From: Gemmatimonadota bacterium
GTDB taxonomy: Bacteria > Gemmatimonadota > Gemmatimonadetes > Palauibacterales > Palauibacteraceae
Assembly: GCA_013042495.1 (NCBI GenBank)
Contig: JABDQB010000490.1
Span: forward strand, 1 to 7,322
DNA length: 7,322 nt
Direction of reading: 5' to 3'
Of the stretch, positions 1 to 6,618 are shown piece by piece. Position numbers and translations under genes: made by a program. Every line of letters begins with the position of its first letter. Position 1 is the first letter of the stretch. The notes below the pieces were generated by a model that had not been told where the DNA came from, did not search any database, and saw only the letters and a list, made by a program, of their open reading frames with translations.

Positions 1-317
1 CGGTACAGGGGTACCCGGAGATCGGCTCAACCGGCCGGTGCTCCGGCGATGTGGTGTTCGTCGGCTCCGACGGTGTCTTTGATCGGATTCCCGACCCCGG
101 AGAGTTCTCGGCGAGCGTCGTGGACGCCGCCAGGGATCACTTCAATGGCGACCTGCAGCGAACGGTGGACGAGGTCGCACGGCAGCTGTCGGAGGCAAAA
201 GACACGGACGGGACGCCGATCTGCGACGACAACTTGACGCTGGCCGTCGCCGTCCCGGACAACGAGGCACCGCTGCCCAAGGCCCACAAAGCACGCGAGG
301 AACCCGCTCATGCTTAA
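1..317 (+). CDS. PP2C-family Ser/Thr protein phosphatase, C-terminal part (5' end outside window)
   Basis: The reading frame is open from the window edge (first complete codon at 3) to TAA at 315-317, so only about the last 104 residues are seen. Two PP2C landmarks are present in the right order. The metal-binding SDG motif lies in GDVVFVGSDGVFD (SDG codons at 66-74), and the late DDNLTLAVAV motif (Asp-Asn codons at 228-233) supplies the last metal-ligand Asp. Family knowledge: PP2C enzymes are Mn/Mg-dependent phosphatases that remove phosphate from Ser/Thr. The stop codon overlaps the start of the downstream kinase by 8 bases, so the phosphatase most likely reverses that kinase's phosphorylation. 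The C-terminal tail after the last motif is short, charged and Pro/Ala-rich, with no membrane segment. The catalytic N-terminal half cannot be checked here. The family call is firm; partner and substrate are inferred. Confidence 0.85.
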   Translation, partial: VQGYPEIGSTGRCSGDVVFVGSDGVFDRIPDPGEFSASVVDAARDHFNGDLQRTVDEVARQLSEAKDTDGTPICDDNLTLAVAVPDNEAPLPKAHKAREEPAHA

Positions 318-1584
318 CCCCGGCGACACCTACAAGGACATCAAGGTCGTGGAGTTCATCGCGGCCGGCGGCCAGGGCGAGGTGTACCGCGTCGAGGTCG
401 GCGGTCGCAGCATGGCGCTGAAGGTCTTCTACGAGAAGTACTCCGAGCCGGGAGACGAGCGCCGTCTTCGAAATCTGGTGGACAAGAAGCTCCACACGCT
501 GTCCTCGCTCCTCCGGGCGGCTCCACAACGAGTCGAGTACATCGGCTCGCGTCTCGCGCACCTGAGCGAGTTCATCAGCGGCCCCTCCCTCGAGGCCATG
601 ATGGAACAGGCGCAATCTAGCGGGAGGCTCCCATGGAAATTCCCGCAAGGGCTACAAGTCGCCGTGACGATCGCTCAGGGCGTCTCGATCTGCGAGGAGC
701 AGACCATCGCGATCGGCGACATCGCGGCGAACAACCTCGCGATCACCACAAAGGCCGGCCACCACGAGATCGACCTTATGGACCTGGACAACTACGCCTC
801 CCCGGGCCAGGGCGAGCCACGGATGCTGGGACAACAGCTCTATCTCGCGCCGGAGCTTCTCGCCGGAGCGGTGAATACACCCACGATCGAGAGCGATCGC
901 TACGCGTTGGGTGTGCTGTTGCACGAGATCCTCCTGCTCGCCCACCCCAAGGTCGGCCACGACGACACCCAGGAGAATTTCAACCTGGCCGTGTCGGAGG
1001 GTCGCTGGCAGCAGGACCCTCAGTACCCGCGTACCGCGCGTGGCGCCGGCGGCTATCCAGCAGAGGTCCTGTCGTCGAAGATTCACCAGTTCTTTCGCGA
1101 CGCGCAGTCCGTCGAACCGGCACGCCGCCCAAGCGCGAAGATGTGGGTCCACGCCTTGTGGGACGTGCTCGACGACTCTCGCGGGCCCGGCGTGTACCAG
1201 TGCGAGGCCTGCGACGGCTTCTACTTGTCCGACATCACGAAGGACCGCTGTCCGTACTGCGGTGCGCTCCACCCGATGCTCGGCCTGGAGACCGTCCACG
1301 GGATCATCCCGCTCGATGCCCGTGTCACTCCGATCGGCCGACAGCAGCTCGGTGGATCGAAGCACATCTCGAGGTTGCACGTCGTGGTCCGTCGTATCGG
1401 ACCGGAGCACCTCGTCGAAGTGGTCGGATCCTCAGGCACGTGGAGACACCGGGACGGCGGTTGGGTGGCTTTGCCCTCACGGGTCCCGATCCCGATTTCT
1501 ACAGGAGAAAGACTCAGAGTCGGTGACGTGGACCTACGCGTCGTCGAAGTGAAGAACGGCACTTCCCAATCGTCGGGAAGCTAG
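310..1584 (+). CDS. Divergent Ser/Thr protein kinase with zinc ribbon and FHA-like domain
   Basis: The protein has 424 residues. ATG 310 is preceded by GAGGAA at 297-302 with a 7-base spacer, and it overlaps the phosphatase stop. Kinase landmarks are the Gly-rich loop GGQGEVY (20-26), VAIK-type Lys38 in MALKVF, a catalytic loop IGDIAANNL (Asp137, Asn142), DLD at 158-160 in place of DFG, APE-like LAPEL (179-183), and DRYALG (196-201). A zinc ribbon follows (C298-x2-C301-x12-C314-x2-C317). Residues about 340-415 look like an FHA domain: ISRLH (353-357, the SRxH signature), SSGT (374-377) and a closing LRVGDVDLRVVEV. FHA domains bind phospho-Thr, so the protein may recognise its own products. 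The HRD His is Ile, the usual catalytic-loop Lys is Ala139, and the DFG Gly is Asp, but the ATP- and metal-binding residues remain, so activity is plausible. The layout resembles kinases of TerY-P triads. The related PglW-type kinase of BREX is an alternative comparison. Confidence 0.88.
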   Translation: MLNPGDTYKDIKVVEFIAAGGQGEVYRVEVGGRSMALKVFYEKYSEPGDERRLRNLVDKKLHTLSSLLRAAPQRVEYIGSRLAHLSEFISGPSLEAMMEQAQSSGRLPWKFPQGLQVAVTIAQGVSICEEQTIAIGDIAANNLAITTKAGHHEIDLMDLDNYASPGQGEPRMLGQQLYLAPELLAGAVNTPTIESDRYALGVLLHEILLLAHPKVGHDDTQENFNLAVSEGRWQQDPQYPRTARGAGGYPAEVLSSKIHQFFRDAQSVEPARRPSAKMWVHALWDVLDDSRGPGVYQCEACDGFYLSDITKDRCPYCGALHPMLGLETVHGIIPLDARVTPIGRQQLGGSKHISRLHVVVRRIGPEHLVEVVGSSGTWRHRDGGWVALPSRVPIPISTGERLRVGDVDLRVVEVKNGTSQSSGS

Positions 1585-1597
1585 AGAGAGGCTAGAG

Positions 1598-1858
1598 ATG
1601 GAAATCATCGTTCGCTTGGGATTCGCCGTCGTGCTGTTGATCGTGACGCTGTACGTGGCCCTCGGGTTCATGGCCGTCCCACTGATGATCCTGCGCAAGA
1701 CCGGTGTCATGCGAGTCGTTCGGTGGCTCGTTCGGAAGTTCTGGCAGGCGCTCGTCGGCCTGCTTCGGCTCCCGATACGGATTTTCAACTCCCGCCGCCG
1801 GGCCCGGCCCCGGCGCGCACTGCCACTGGGACGCGCGATCGTGCGCCTGTTCAAGTAG
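1598..1858 (+). CDS. Small basic membrane protein, unknown function
   Basis: The protein has 86 residues. ATG 1598 follows GAGAGG (1586-1591) with a 6-base spacer, 13 bases after the kinase stop. Residues about 6-33 form a long hydrophobic stretch (FAVVLLIVTLYVALGFMAV and onward) able to cross the membrane once. Next comes a probable amphipathic helix, about 38-63, with Trp, Arg and Leu, and then an Arg-rich tail (SRRRARPRR around 65-73, ending in GRAIVRLFK). No family is recognised. The positive-inside rule places the basic part in the cytoplasm. There it could contact DNA, acidic phospholipid, or the ATPase encoded two genes downstream, which also has a single N-terminal membrane anchor. 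It may be a membrane tether or a toxin-like effector. The good ribosome binding site and tight operon position support a real gene. Function is not assigned. Confidence 0.7.
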   Translation: MEIIVRLGFAVVLLIVTLYVALGFMAVPLMILRKTGVMRVVRWLVRKFWQALVGLLRLPIRIFNSRRRARPRRALPLGRAIVRLFK

Positions 1859-1880
1859 TGGCCAATCACAGGTGAACGCG

Positions 1881-2387
1881 ATGCGACTCCACAACGCGAT
1901 GATCGCCGAGCAGTCCCATCTGGTGCTCGACAAATACGGCACCGAGGCCGTCGAGTTCCATCGGTGTGTCGAGACGAAGCTCGAGGAGATCGGCGATCAG
2001 AACATTACCTGGGGCATGGACTCCGCAGACGTTGGCTTTGTTCGCGGGCTTACCGGCGTGCGCCGTGACTTTCTCGTCGTGCGACATCAGGAATTCCGAG
2101 AGTATTCCGTCCTGATCTCCGCACGAGCCCACCGGACGGCACTCCACGTCGCGTGGCTGATCATGACGTCCCCACGACTCGCGAACGACCTTCAGCGAGT
2201 ACTGCGACGCGACGAGGCCTCAGCCCCACGGTTCGAGGTCGGCGCCGAGTTGGACCTGTTCGATTGTATGGATTTGCAGGCGTTCGTCGGCGTCGCCCGT
2301 TTGGCGCTGAAGTACGCGGTGCGGGAACTGACCGGTGACAGGGGGAATGACGACCCACTGATGCTGGCGTTTCACGGTTCGAAGTAA
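1881..2387 (+). CDS. Hypothetical soluble protein, unknown function
   Basis: The protein has 168 residues. ATG 1881 is chosen because AGGTGA (1870-1875) sits 5 bases upstream. GTG 1872 would add three residues, and a longer in-frame start at 1704 would overlap most of the membrane-protein gene. The N-terminus (about 1-40) looks helical and acidic. The middle (about 58-95: RRDFLVVRHQEFREYSVLIS, then an alternating stretch with Arg, His and Trp) looks like beta strands. The C-terminus (about 125-152) looks helical. There is no membrane segment, signal peptide, Cys cluster or nuclease motif that I recognise. It sits 22 bases after the small membrane protein and 5 bases before the ATPase, so it is probably an accessory subunit or adaptor of that complex. 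A structured but uncharacterised family is the honest call. Confidence 0.72.
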   Translation: MRLHNAMIAEQSHLVLDKYGTEAVEFHRCVETKLEEIGDQNITWGMDSADVGFVRGLTGVRRDFLVVRHQEFREYSVLISARAHRTALHVAWLIMTSPRLANDLQRVLRRDEASAPRFEVGAELDLFDCMDLQAFVGVARLALKYAVRELTGDRGNDDPLMLAFHGSK

Positions 2388-2392
2388 AGCGT

Positions 2393-4492
2393 GTGGAACT
2401 GCTGCTCTACATCGTCGGTGGCATCGTCGGACTACGCGTCACTGTCGCGTTGATTCGCGGAAGCTGGGGTCGGCAAGCTGGCGATCGCTGGAAGACCCAG
2501 AGCGAAGCACATCGCCAGGGCCTGTTCCAGAGGCGCCGGGAGGAGGCCCGAAAAGCCGCCGACGCAATGGTCGAGAGGTTCTTTCCACACCTTCGTAGCG
2601 CCGTCGAAGCCCGCCTCGAACGCGGAGCCCAACCCAAGGCCGCCTTGCGCGAGGCGCTAAAGGAGTCGCCCGGAGTAGACGTCGGCACGAGCAGCCTTCG
2701 TCTTCCGGTGATCTTGCCCGCCGCCCTCCGTACCCGTCACGTCGCGCTGATCGGGAAGAGCGGCTACGGAAAGACCTCGGTCATGAATTTGTTGATCGAC
2801 GACAGCCTTCGATCCGATGCGCCGGTCATCGTCATTTGCCCGGAGCGGGAGATCTTCGATGACTACCTTCTGGCGCTGGTCCCCGAAGAGCGTCTCGATA
2901 AACTGTTGATGTTCTCGCCTGCTCGATCACCGAACATCACTTTCAACGCGTTTCTCATGGAGCCGGGGGACACACGAGCCAGGGTTGCCGCAGAGCTGTT
3001 CTCGATCACGAAGCGAGGCGCGGGGGAAGACGGGTCCCTGGGTCCGCGCAGCGATCCGATCTTGGCCAACGCGATTTTTGCCATCGTTGGTCGACCCGAC
3101 GCGAGCCTCGAAGCAGTGCGGAGGTTCATCGCTGACGCGGAGTATCGCGCCGCGGTGTTGCGGGACGAACCGGATCCGTACATCCGAAATTATTGGGAGT
3201 GCGTGTATCCGCAGTACCCGAACGGTGCGGCCACTCCCCTACTGAATCGCCTGGACGGATTCCTCAGAAACCCGATGATCCGCAAGGTGCTCACGAACCC
3301 GGTGTCCTCTGTGTCCATGCGACGCGTGATCGCAGAACGGCAGGTTTTGTTCGTGGATCTCTTCGGGCTTACGCCCGAAGAGATACGGCATGTTGGCGAG
3401 CTCCTTTTGGCCAAGCTGCAGCTCGAACTAGTGCGTTTGGGCGAGGCTCCAGGCTCGACGCGCCCGGAAGTGCACGTCTACATCGACGAGCTACCGGCCG
3501 TCGCCGGCACGTCCGAGCAGAGTCTTCAAGTTTTCTGGAGTCGTGGAAGAAAGTACGGGGCGGCGTTTTGCGTCGGTCTTCAGCACCCGTCACAGCTGAG
3601 CCAGAGACTCCGAGATGAGCTGTTCGGGAACACGTCGAGCATCCTTGTCTTTAATGTCAGCGCGAAGGATGCGGGGACCATCCGGAGGGAGTTGCTCGTG
3701 CCGTCACCCGATGGCTCTCGCAAGCCGGTCACCGCGGAGCGGCTCGTCTCGCTCGGCGTCGGACAGGCGGTTGGGCGCGTCGGGGCGGGTACCTGCGCGC
3801 TGACCATCGACTTCAAACAGCCGATTCCGGAACAGGATCGGAAACAGGCCGACCTCGTACGGGAGAGGACCTGGAAGACGCACGGCGCCCCGCCATTGCC
3901 GGAGGCGCGAGTCGACACACCTACCGTTGCGGCCGTAGCCTCCGGGAAGAACACCGAGGTCGTCGTGCTGCCAGCGTCCCCTTCGCCTGGCAGGGGCAGC
4001 AAGCAGCACAAGCTGCTCCAGGACCTGGCCAGGCAATGGGGCGAGGCGCAGGGTTTCCGAGTCGCGGTCGAGCAGGACATTCTCGGCGGCGCCGGCCGTG
4101 TGGATGTCCTCCTGTCACGCGGCGACATGCGGATCGCGGTGGAAGTGTCGGTCACCAGCACCGGGCGGCAGGTCGCCGACACCGTTTCAAAGTGCCTAGC
4201 CGCTGGACTCACGCAGGTGGTCGTCGTGGGATCCGACGTCTCCACCCTGCGGCGTGCCGAAGAACTCACTAGGCGGGAGACTCCCGCGAAGGATCGAAAC
4301 AGTGTTCGTTTCCTCTCCCCCGACGGGTTGAAGTCGTGGCTGGAGAGTCTGCCAGGAACGCCCGACGACGGGAGCCGGACGGCGGGCTACGCGGTCCGGA
4401 TCAAGTCCGCGTGGAACGGCGGAGATGCACACCGCCGGACTCTCGCTCGGTTGCTCGGCGGCGCCCTGCTCCGACGGAAGTCGTCGCCGTGA
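2393..4492 (+). CDS. Membrane-anchored HerA/VirD4/TraG-type ATPase with C-terminal restriction-endonuclease-like domain
   Basis: The protein has 699 residues. GTG 2393 begins 5 bases after the previous stop with only a weak ribosome site, so coupled translation is likely. This start preserves a membrane anchor at residues 3-22. Walker A is GKSGYGKT (121-128). Walker B is VHVYIDELPAV (360-370) with Asp365-Glu366, followed by an Arg-containing segment (FWSRGRKYGAAF, 381-392) and a Gln sensor (GLQHPSQL, 395-402). This order is that of HerA/FtsK and VirD4/TraG DNA-pumping ATPases, which act as hexamers on double-stranded DNA. Residues about 537-655 form an alpha/beta domain like Mrr-type PD-(D/E)xK nucleases: GGAGRVDVLL (Asp571) and IAVEVSVTS (Glu584). 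The Lys expected two residues after the Glu is Ser586, so cleavage is doubtful and a DNA-binding or variant-nuclease role is possible. The basic tail (about 664-699) may form a final helix. Likely role: moving or gating DNA at the inner membrane, under control of the upstream kinase/phosphatase. Confidence 0.87.
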   Translation: MELLLYIVGGIVGLRVTVALIRGSWGRQAGDRWKTQSEAHRQGLFQRRREEARKAADAMVERFFPHLRSAVEARLERGAQPKAALREALKESPGVDVGTSSLRLPVILPAALRTRHVALIGKSGYGKTSVMNLLIDDSLRSDAPVIVICPEREIFDDYLLALVPEERLDKLLMFSPARSPNITFNAFLMEPGDTRARVAAELFSITKRGAGEDGSLGPRSDPILANAIFAIVGRPDASLEAVRRFIADAEYRAAVLRDEPDPYIRNYWECVYPQYPNGAATPLLNRLDGFLRNPMIRKVLTNPVSSVSMRRVIAERQVLFVDLFGLTPEEIRHVGELLLAKLQLELVRLGEAPGSTRPEVHVYIDELPAVAGTSEQSLQVFWSRGRKYGAAFCVGLQHPSQLSQRLRDELFGNTSSILVFNVSAKDAGTIRRELLVPSPDGSRKPVTAERLVSLGVGQAVGRVGAGTCALTIDFKQPIPEQDRKQADLVRERTWKTHGAPPLPEARVDTPTVAAVASGKNTEVVVLPASPSPGRGSKQHKLLQDLARQWGEAQGFRVAVEQDILGGAGRVDVLLSRGDMRIAVEVSVTSTGRQVADTVSKCLAAGLTQVVVVGSDVSTLRRAEELTRRETPAKDRNSVRFLSPDGLKSWLESLPGTPDDGSRTAGYAVRIKSAWNGGDAHRRTLARLLGGALLRRKSSP

Positions 4493-5472
4493 GCGGGCCT
4501 GCTCCATACGGTACGGCGCGCCAACACGGACGGCTGGCTCCCGAGCCGTCGGAAATGCTGGTCGTTAAGGAACTGGTCGAGGCGTTCGTCGAGACGGGCG
4601 GCCGCGCGAAGGCGGTGGCCGCGGCGCTCAATGGCCGGGGCCACACAACGCGGCGAGGCTCGGCGTGGACCGATACCGCGGTTGGCCGTGTCCTGCGGAA
4701 TCCAACATTGAAGGACCTGGTACCCGAGGACCTCTGGACACACTGCCAGGAGATCCTGAGCCAGCGCGAGAGCTCGCCGACCCGACCGGGGCGCAGAGCC
4801 GCCCACCCGCTGGGGGGCGTGGTCCACTGCCGTTGCACGGGGCGCATGTATCTACGCACGGACGGCTCGGCGCCCAGATTCGTGTGCAAGTCGTGCCAAG
4901 CGAAGATCCCCGAGGAGACGCTTGAGCGTCTGTTCGCGGAGAGCCTGTCGTCGGTCACAATTGACGGCAGCGAGGTCGTGGCCGCATTCGAGAGCGGCCC
5001 CGAAGCTACCGAGCTGGGACACAACATCGGCGACGGAGCCGTCTCCGTTTCGGACGCCTGGCCCCTCTTGGAGCGGCAGGAGCGCTGCCAACTTGTTGAT
5101 CTTCTCGTTTCGCGGATCGATGTCGACGATGACACGATTTCGGTCACTTTCTCGGGATCCGACGATTCCGGAGCCGAAAAACCGGTGTTTTCAGCTAACT
5201 CGTTGCCTTCTTCACAGGGTTTCGAGTCCTTCAGGGAACCGGCAACGAGACAGGGCAACAGATCTGACAACCCTGATCTAGCGCCTCTGCTCACGGTGGA
5301 CGAGGTGGCGGATCTGCTGAGACGTTCTTCGAAGTCGGTCTACTCGATGATCGAACGGGCTCAGTTGCCGGGAGTCACTCGGCTGGGTCGGCGCGTCCTG
5401 ATCCGGCGGGATGATCTGTTACGCTGGTTGAACGAAAGTCGTGTGTCGTCGCAACAGGAGCGACGACCATGA
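4489..5472 (+). CDS. Catalytic-domain-less serine recombinase (recombinase domain plus zinc ribbon) fused to excisionase-type HTH
   Basis: The protein has 327 residues. GTG 4489 shares GTGA with the ATPase stop, and GGAAG (4476-4480) lies 8 bases upstream. An earlier in-frame ATG at 4336 would only translate the ATPase frame-shadow. Residues about 5-90 match the DNA-binding 'recombinase' domain of large serine recombinases (PYG near the start, then AAALNGRGHTTRRGSAW and VGRVLRNP). Residues 110-150 are the recombinase zinc ribbon (C114, C116, C133, C136), and about 185-225 resembles the tail with WPLLERQERCQLVDLLV. Residues about 266-316 are an HTH_17/excisionase domain (LLTVDEVADLLRRSSKSVY, then RRDDLLRWL). 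The N-terminal resolvase domain with the nucleophilic Ser is absent, and the protein starts almost exactly at the domain border. It is therefore probably a DNA-binding accessory factor, such as a directionality factor or att-site organiser, for the adjacent tyrosine integrase. Confidence 0.85.
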   Translation: MSGPAPYGTARQHGRLAPEPSEMLVVKELVEAFVETGGRAKAVAAALNGRGHTTRRGSAWTDTAVGRVLRNPTLKDLVPEDLWTHCQEILSQRESSPTRPGRRAAHPLGGVVHCRCTGRMYLRTDGSAPRFVCKSCQAKIPEETLERLFAESLSSVTIDGSEVVAAFESGPEATELGHNIGDGAVSVSDAWPLLERQERCQLVDLLVSRIDVDDDTISVTFSGSDDSGAEKPVFSANSLPSSQGFESFREPATRQGNRSDNPDLAPLLTVDEVADLLRRSSKSVYSMIERAQLPGVTRLGRRVLIRRDDLLRWLNESRVSSQQERRP

Positions 5473-6602
5473 GCGTAACGATTCGACCCTATCAGGGCGG
5501 ACCGGAGTGGGAAGTGGACATCCGCATTGAGCTGCCAGACGGGACGATGAAGCGCGAGCGCCGCAAGGCGCCCGTGATGTCCAAATCCGGGGCTCTTCGT
5601 TGGGGCCAGGCGCGTGAGCGCGAGATCCTGCGTACCGATCCGACGGAACGACAGAAGAAGGAGGTGGTGCCGACAGTTACGGAGTTTGCTCCCCGATTCC
5701 TAAGCGGCTACGCGGAGGCGAATCGCCAGAAGCCGTCGGGGATCGCGGCGAAGAAAAGCATCATCCATATCCACTTGCTCCCCCATCTCGGTTGGAAGCG
5801 GCTGGACGAGATCGACAACGAGGATGTCCAGCAGATCAAGAGCCGGATGAAGGACCGGGCACCGAAGACGGTCAACAACGTCCTTTCGGTCCTGAACACG
5901 CTGTTTCGTACGGCGGTGGAGTGGAAGGTCATCCCAGCAATGCCCTGCCGGATCCGGCTGCTGAGGGTCCCACGCACCGAGATGCGGTTCCTCGACTTCA
6001 ACGAATTCGAGCGCCTCGTCGGGGCCGCGGCGATCGTCGACGGGAACACGCATCTCATCGTCCTGCTGGGCGGCGAGGCGGGTCTGCGGTGCGGGGAGAT
6101 CATGGCACTGGAGTGGGATGATCTCGATCTGAAGCGGAGTCCCGCCCACGTCATTGTCCGGCGGTCGGAATGGCGAGGGCACGTGACAGAGCCGAAGAGC
6201 GGCCGTTCCCGGCGGGTCCCGCTGACCCGCCGACTCACCAGGGCTCTGAAGGTCCACGGGCATCTTCGTGGTGCTCGGGTCGTCTGCCGGGATGATGGTA
6301 AGCCGCTGACGCAGAAAGTGGTCCAGGGACTTGTGCACCGGGCCGCACGCAAGGCAGGGCTCACCGACTCCGGCGTCCATTTGCTGCGGCACTCCTTCTG
6401 CTCGCACCTGGCGATGCGCGGGGCCTCGGCGAAGGCAATCCAGGAACTGGCGGGGCACCGGGATCTGACGACGACCCAGATGTACATGCATCTGAGTCCA
6501 GCGGCGTTGGAAGACGCAATCCGGCTCCTCGATGGAGACGGACACGGCACAAACCGTGGAGAGATAGTGGAGGCTGCGGGAACGGAGAACCCAAGTCATT
6601 GA
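5469..6602 (+). CDS. int: Tyrosine recombinase/phage-type integrase
   Basis: The protein has 377 residues. ATG 5469 overlaps the previous stop as ATGA, with AGGAG at 5456-5460 and an 8-base spacer. Residues about 70-165 are the core-binding (SAM-like) domain, including the helix with NNVLSVLNTLFRTAV. Residues about 172-345 are the catalytic domain with every expected residue: Arg207 (GLRCGE), Lys243 (EPKSGRSRRVPL), His304-x2-Arg307 (HLLRHSF), His330 (AGHRD) and nucleophile Tyr339 (TQMYMHLS). An N-terminal arm-binding-like segment (1-65) is present. It should therefore be active in integrating and excising an element by strand exchange at a short core. It is the last gene of the operon and reads toward a tmRNA/tRNA 3'-end sequence 17 bases past its stop, the usual place for this type of integrase. 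The last ~15 codons run through a decayed copy of that sequence. Confidence 0.95.
   Translation: MSVTIRPYQGGPEWEVDIRIELPDGTMKRERRKAPVMSKSGALRWGQAREREILRTDPTERQKKEVVPTVTEFAPRFLSGYAEANRQKPSGIAAKKSIIHIHLLPHLGWKRLDEIDNEDVQQIKSRMKDRAPKTVNNVLSVLNTLFRTAVEWKVIPAMPCRIRLLRVPRTEMRFLDFNEFERLVGAAAIVDGNTHLIVLLGGEAGLRCGEIMALEWDDLDLKRSPAHVIVRRSEWRGHVTEPKSGRSRRVPLTRRLTRALKVHGHLRGARVVCRDDGKPLTQKVVQGLVHRAARKAGLTDSGVHLLRHSFCSHLAMRGASAKAIQELAGHRDLTTTQMYMHLSPAALEDAIRLLDGDGHGTNRGEIVEAAGTENPSH
6567..6592 (+). repeat. Decayed copy of the att/tmRNA 3'-end sequence inside the integrase 3' end
   Basis: GTGGAGGCTGCGGGAA (6567-6582) matches GTGGAGGCGGCGGGAA (6621-6636) at 15 of 16 bases in the same orientation, 54 bases apart. 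Both copies reach AACCC after a divergent patch of 5 bases (6583-6587) in the first copy and 3 bases (6637-6639) in the second. The first copy encodes VEAAGTENP near the integrase C-terminus. It could be an old attachment core or an integrase binding site. Confidence 0.55.
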
Positions 6603-6615
6603 TGTGACTCGGGTT
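6588..6615 (+). terminator. Hairpin overlapping the integrase stop codon, possible transcript end
   Basis: AACCCAAGTCA (6588-6598) pairs with TGACTCGGGTT (6605-6615) at 10 of 11 positions, with one A-C mismatch (6593/6610) and loop TTGATG. The integrase TGA (6600-6602) lies in the loop. No T-run follows, so this is not a classical Rho-independent terminator. It may protect the mRNA 3' end or be part of the attachment site. Confidence 0.35.
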
Positions 6616-6618
6616 CAA

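Noticed and set aside
652..1410. Long - strand open frame (about 252 codons) opposite the kinase
   Set aside because: The kinase on the + strand has ordered catalytic, zinc-ribbon and FHA motifs. The antisense product shows none.
1704..1880. Longer start for the 168-residue protein
   Set aside because: It would overlap most of the membrane-protein gene and adds low-complexity Ser/Gly sequence. ATG 1881 has a good AGGTGA site.
4336..4488. Upstream ATG extending the recombinase-like gene by 51 codons
   Set aside because: The added residues are Arg/Pro-rich shadow of the ATPase frame and contain no resolvase motif. GTG 4489 gives the GTGA overlap and matches the domain border.
4336..4500. Programmed frameshift joining ATPase and recombinase-like protein
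   Set aside because: The frames do overlap, but no slippery run or downstream structure is evident, and the ATPase has a natural C-terminal tail and stop.
5700..6599. Long - strand open frame (about 299 codons) opposite the integrase
   Set aside because: It is antisense to a tyrosine integrase with all catalytic residues, has no recognisable domain, and is typical of frame shadows in high-GC DNA.
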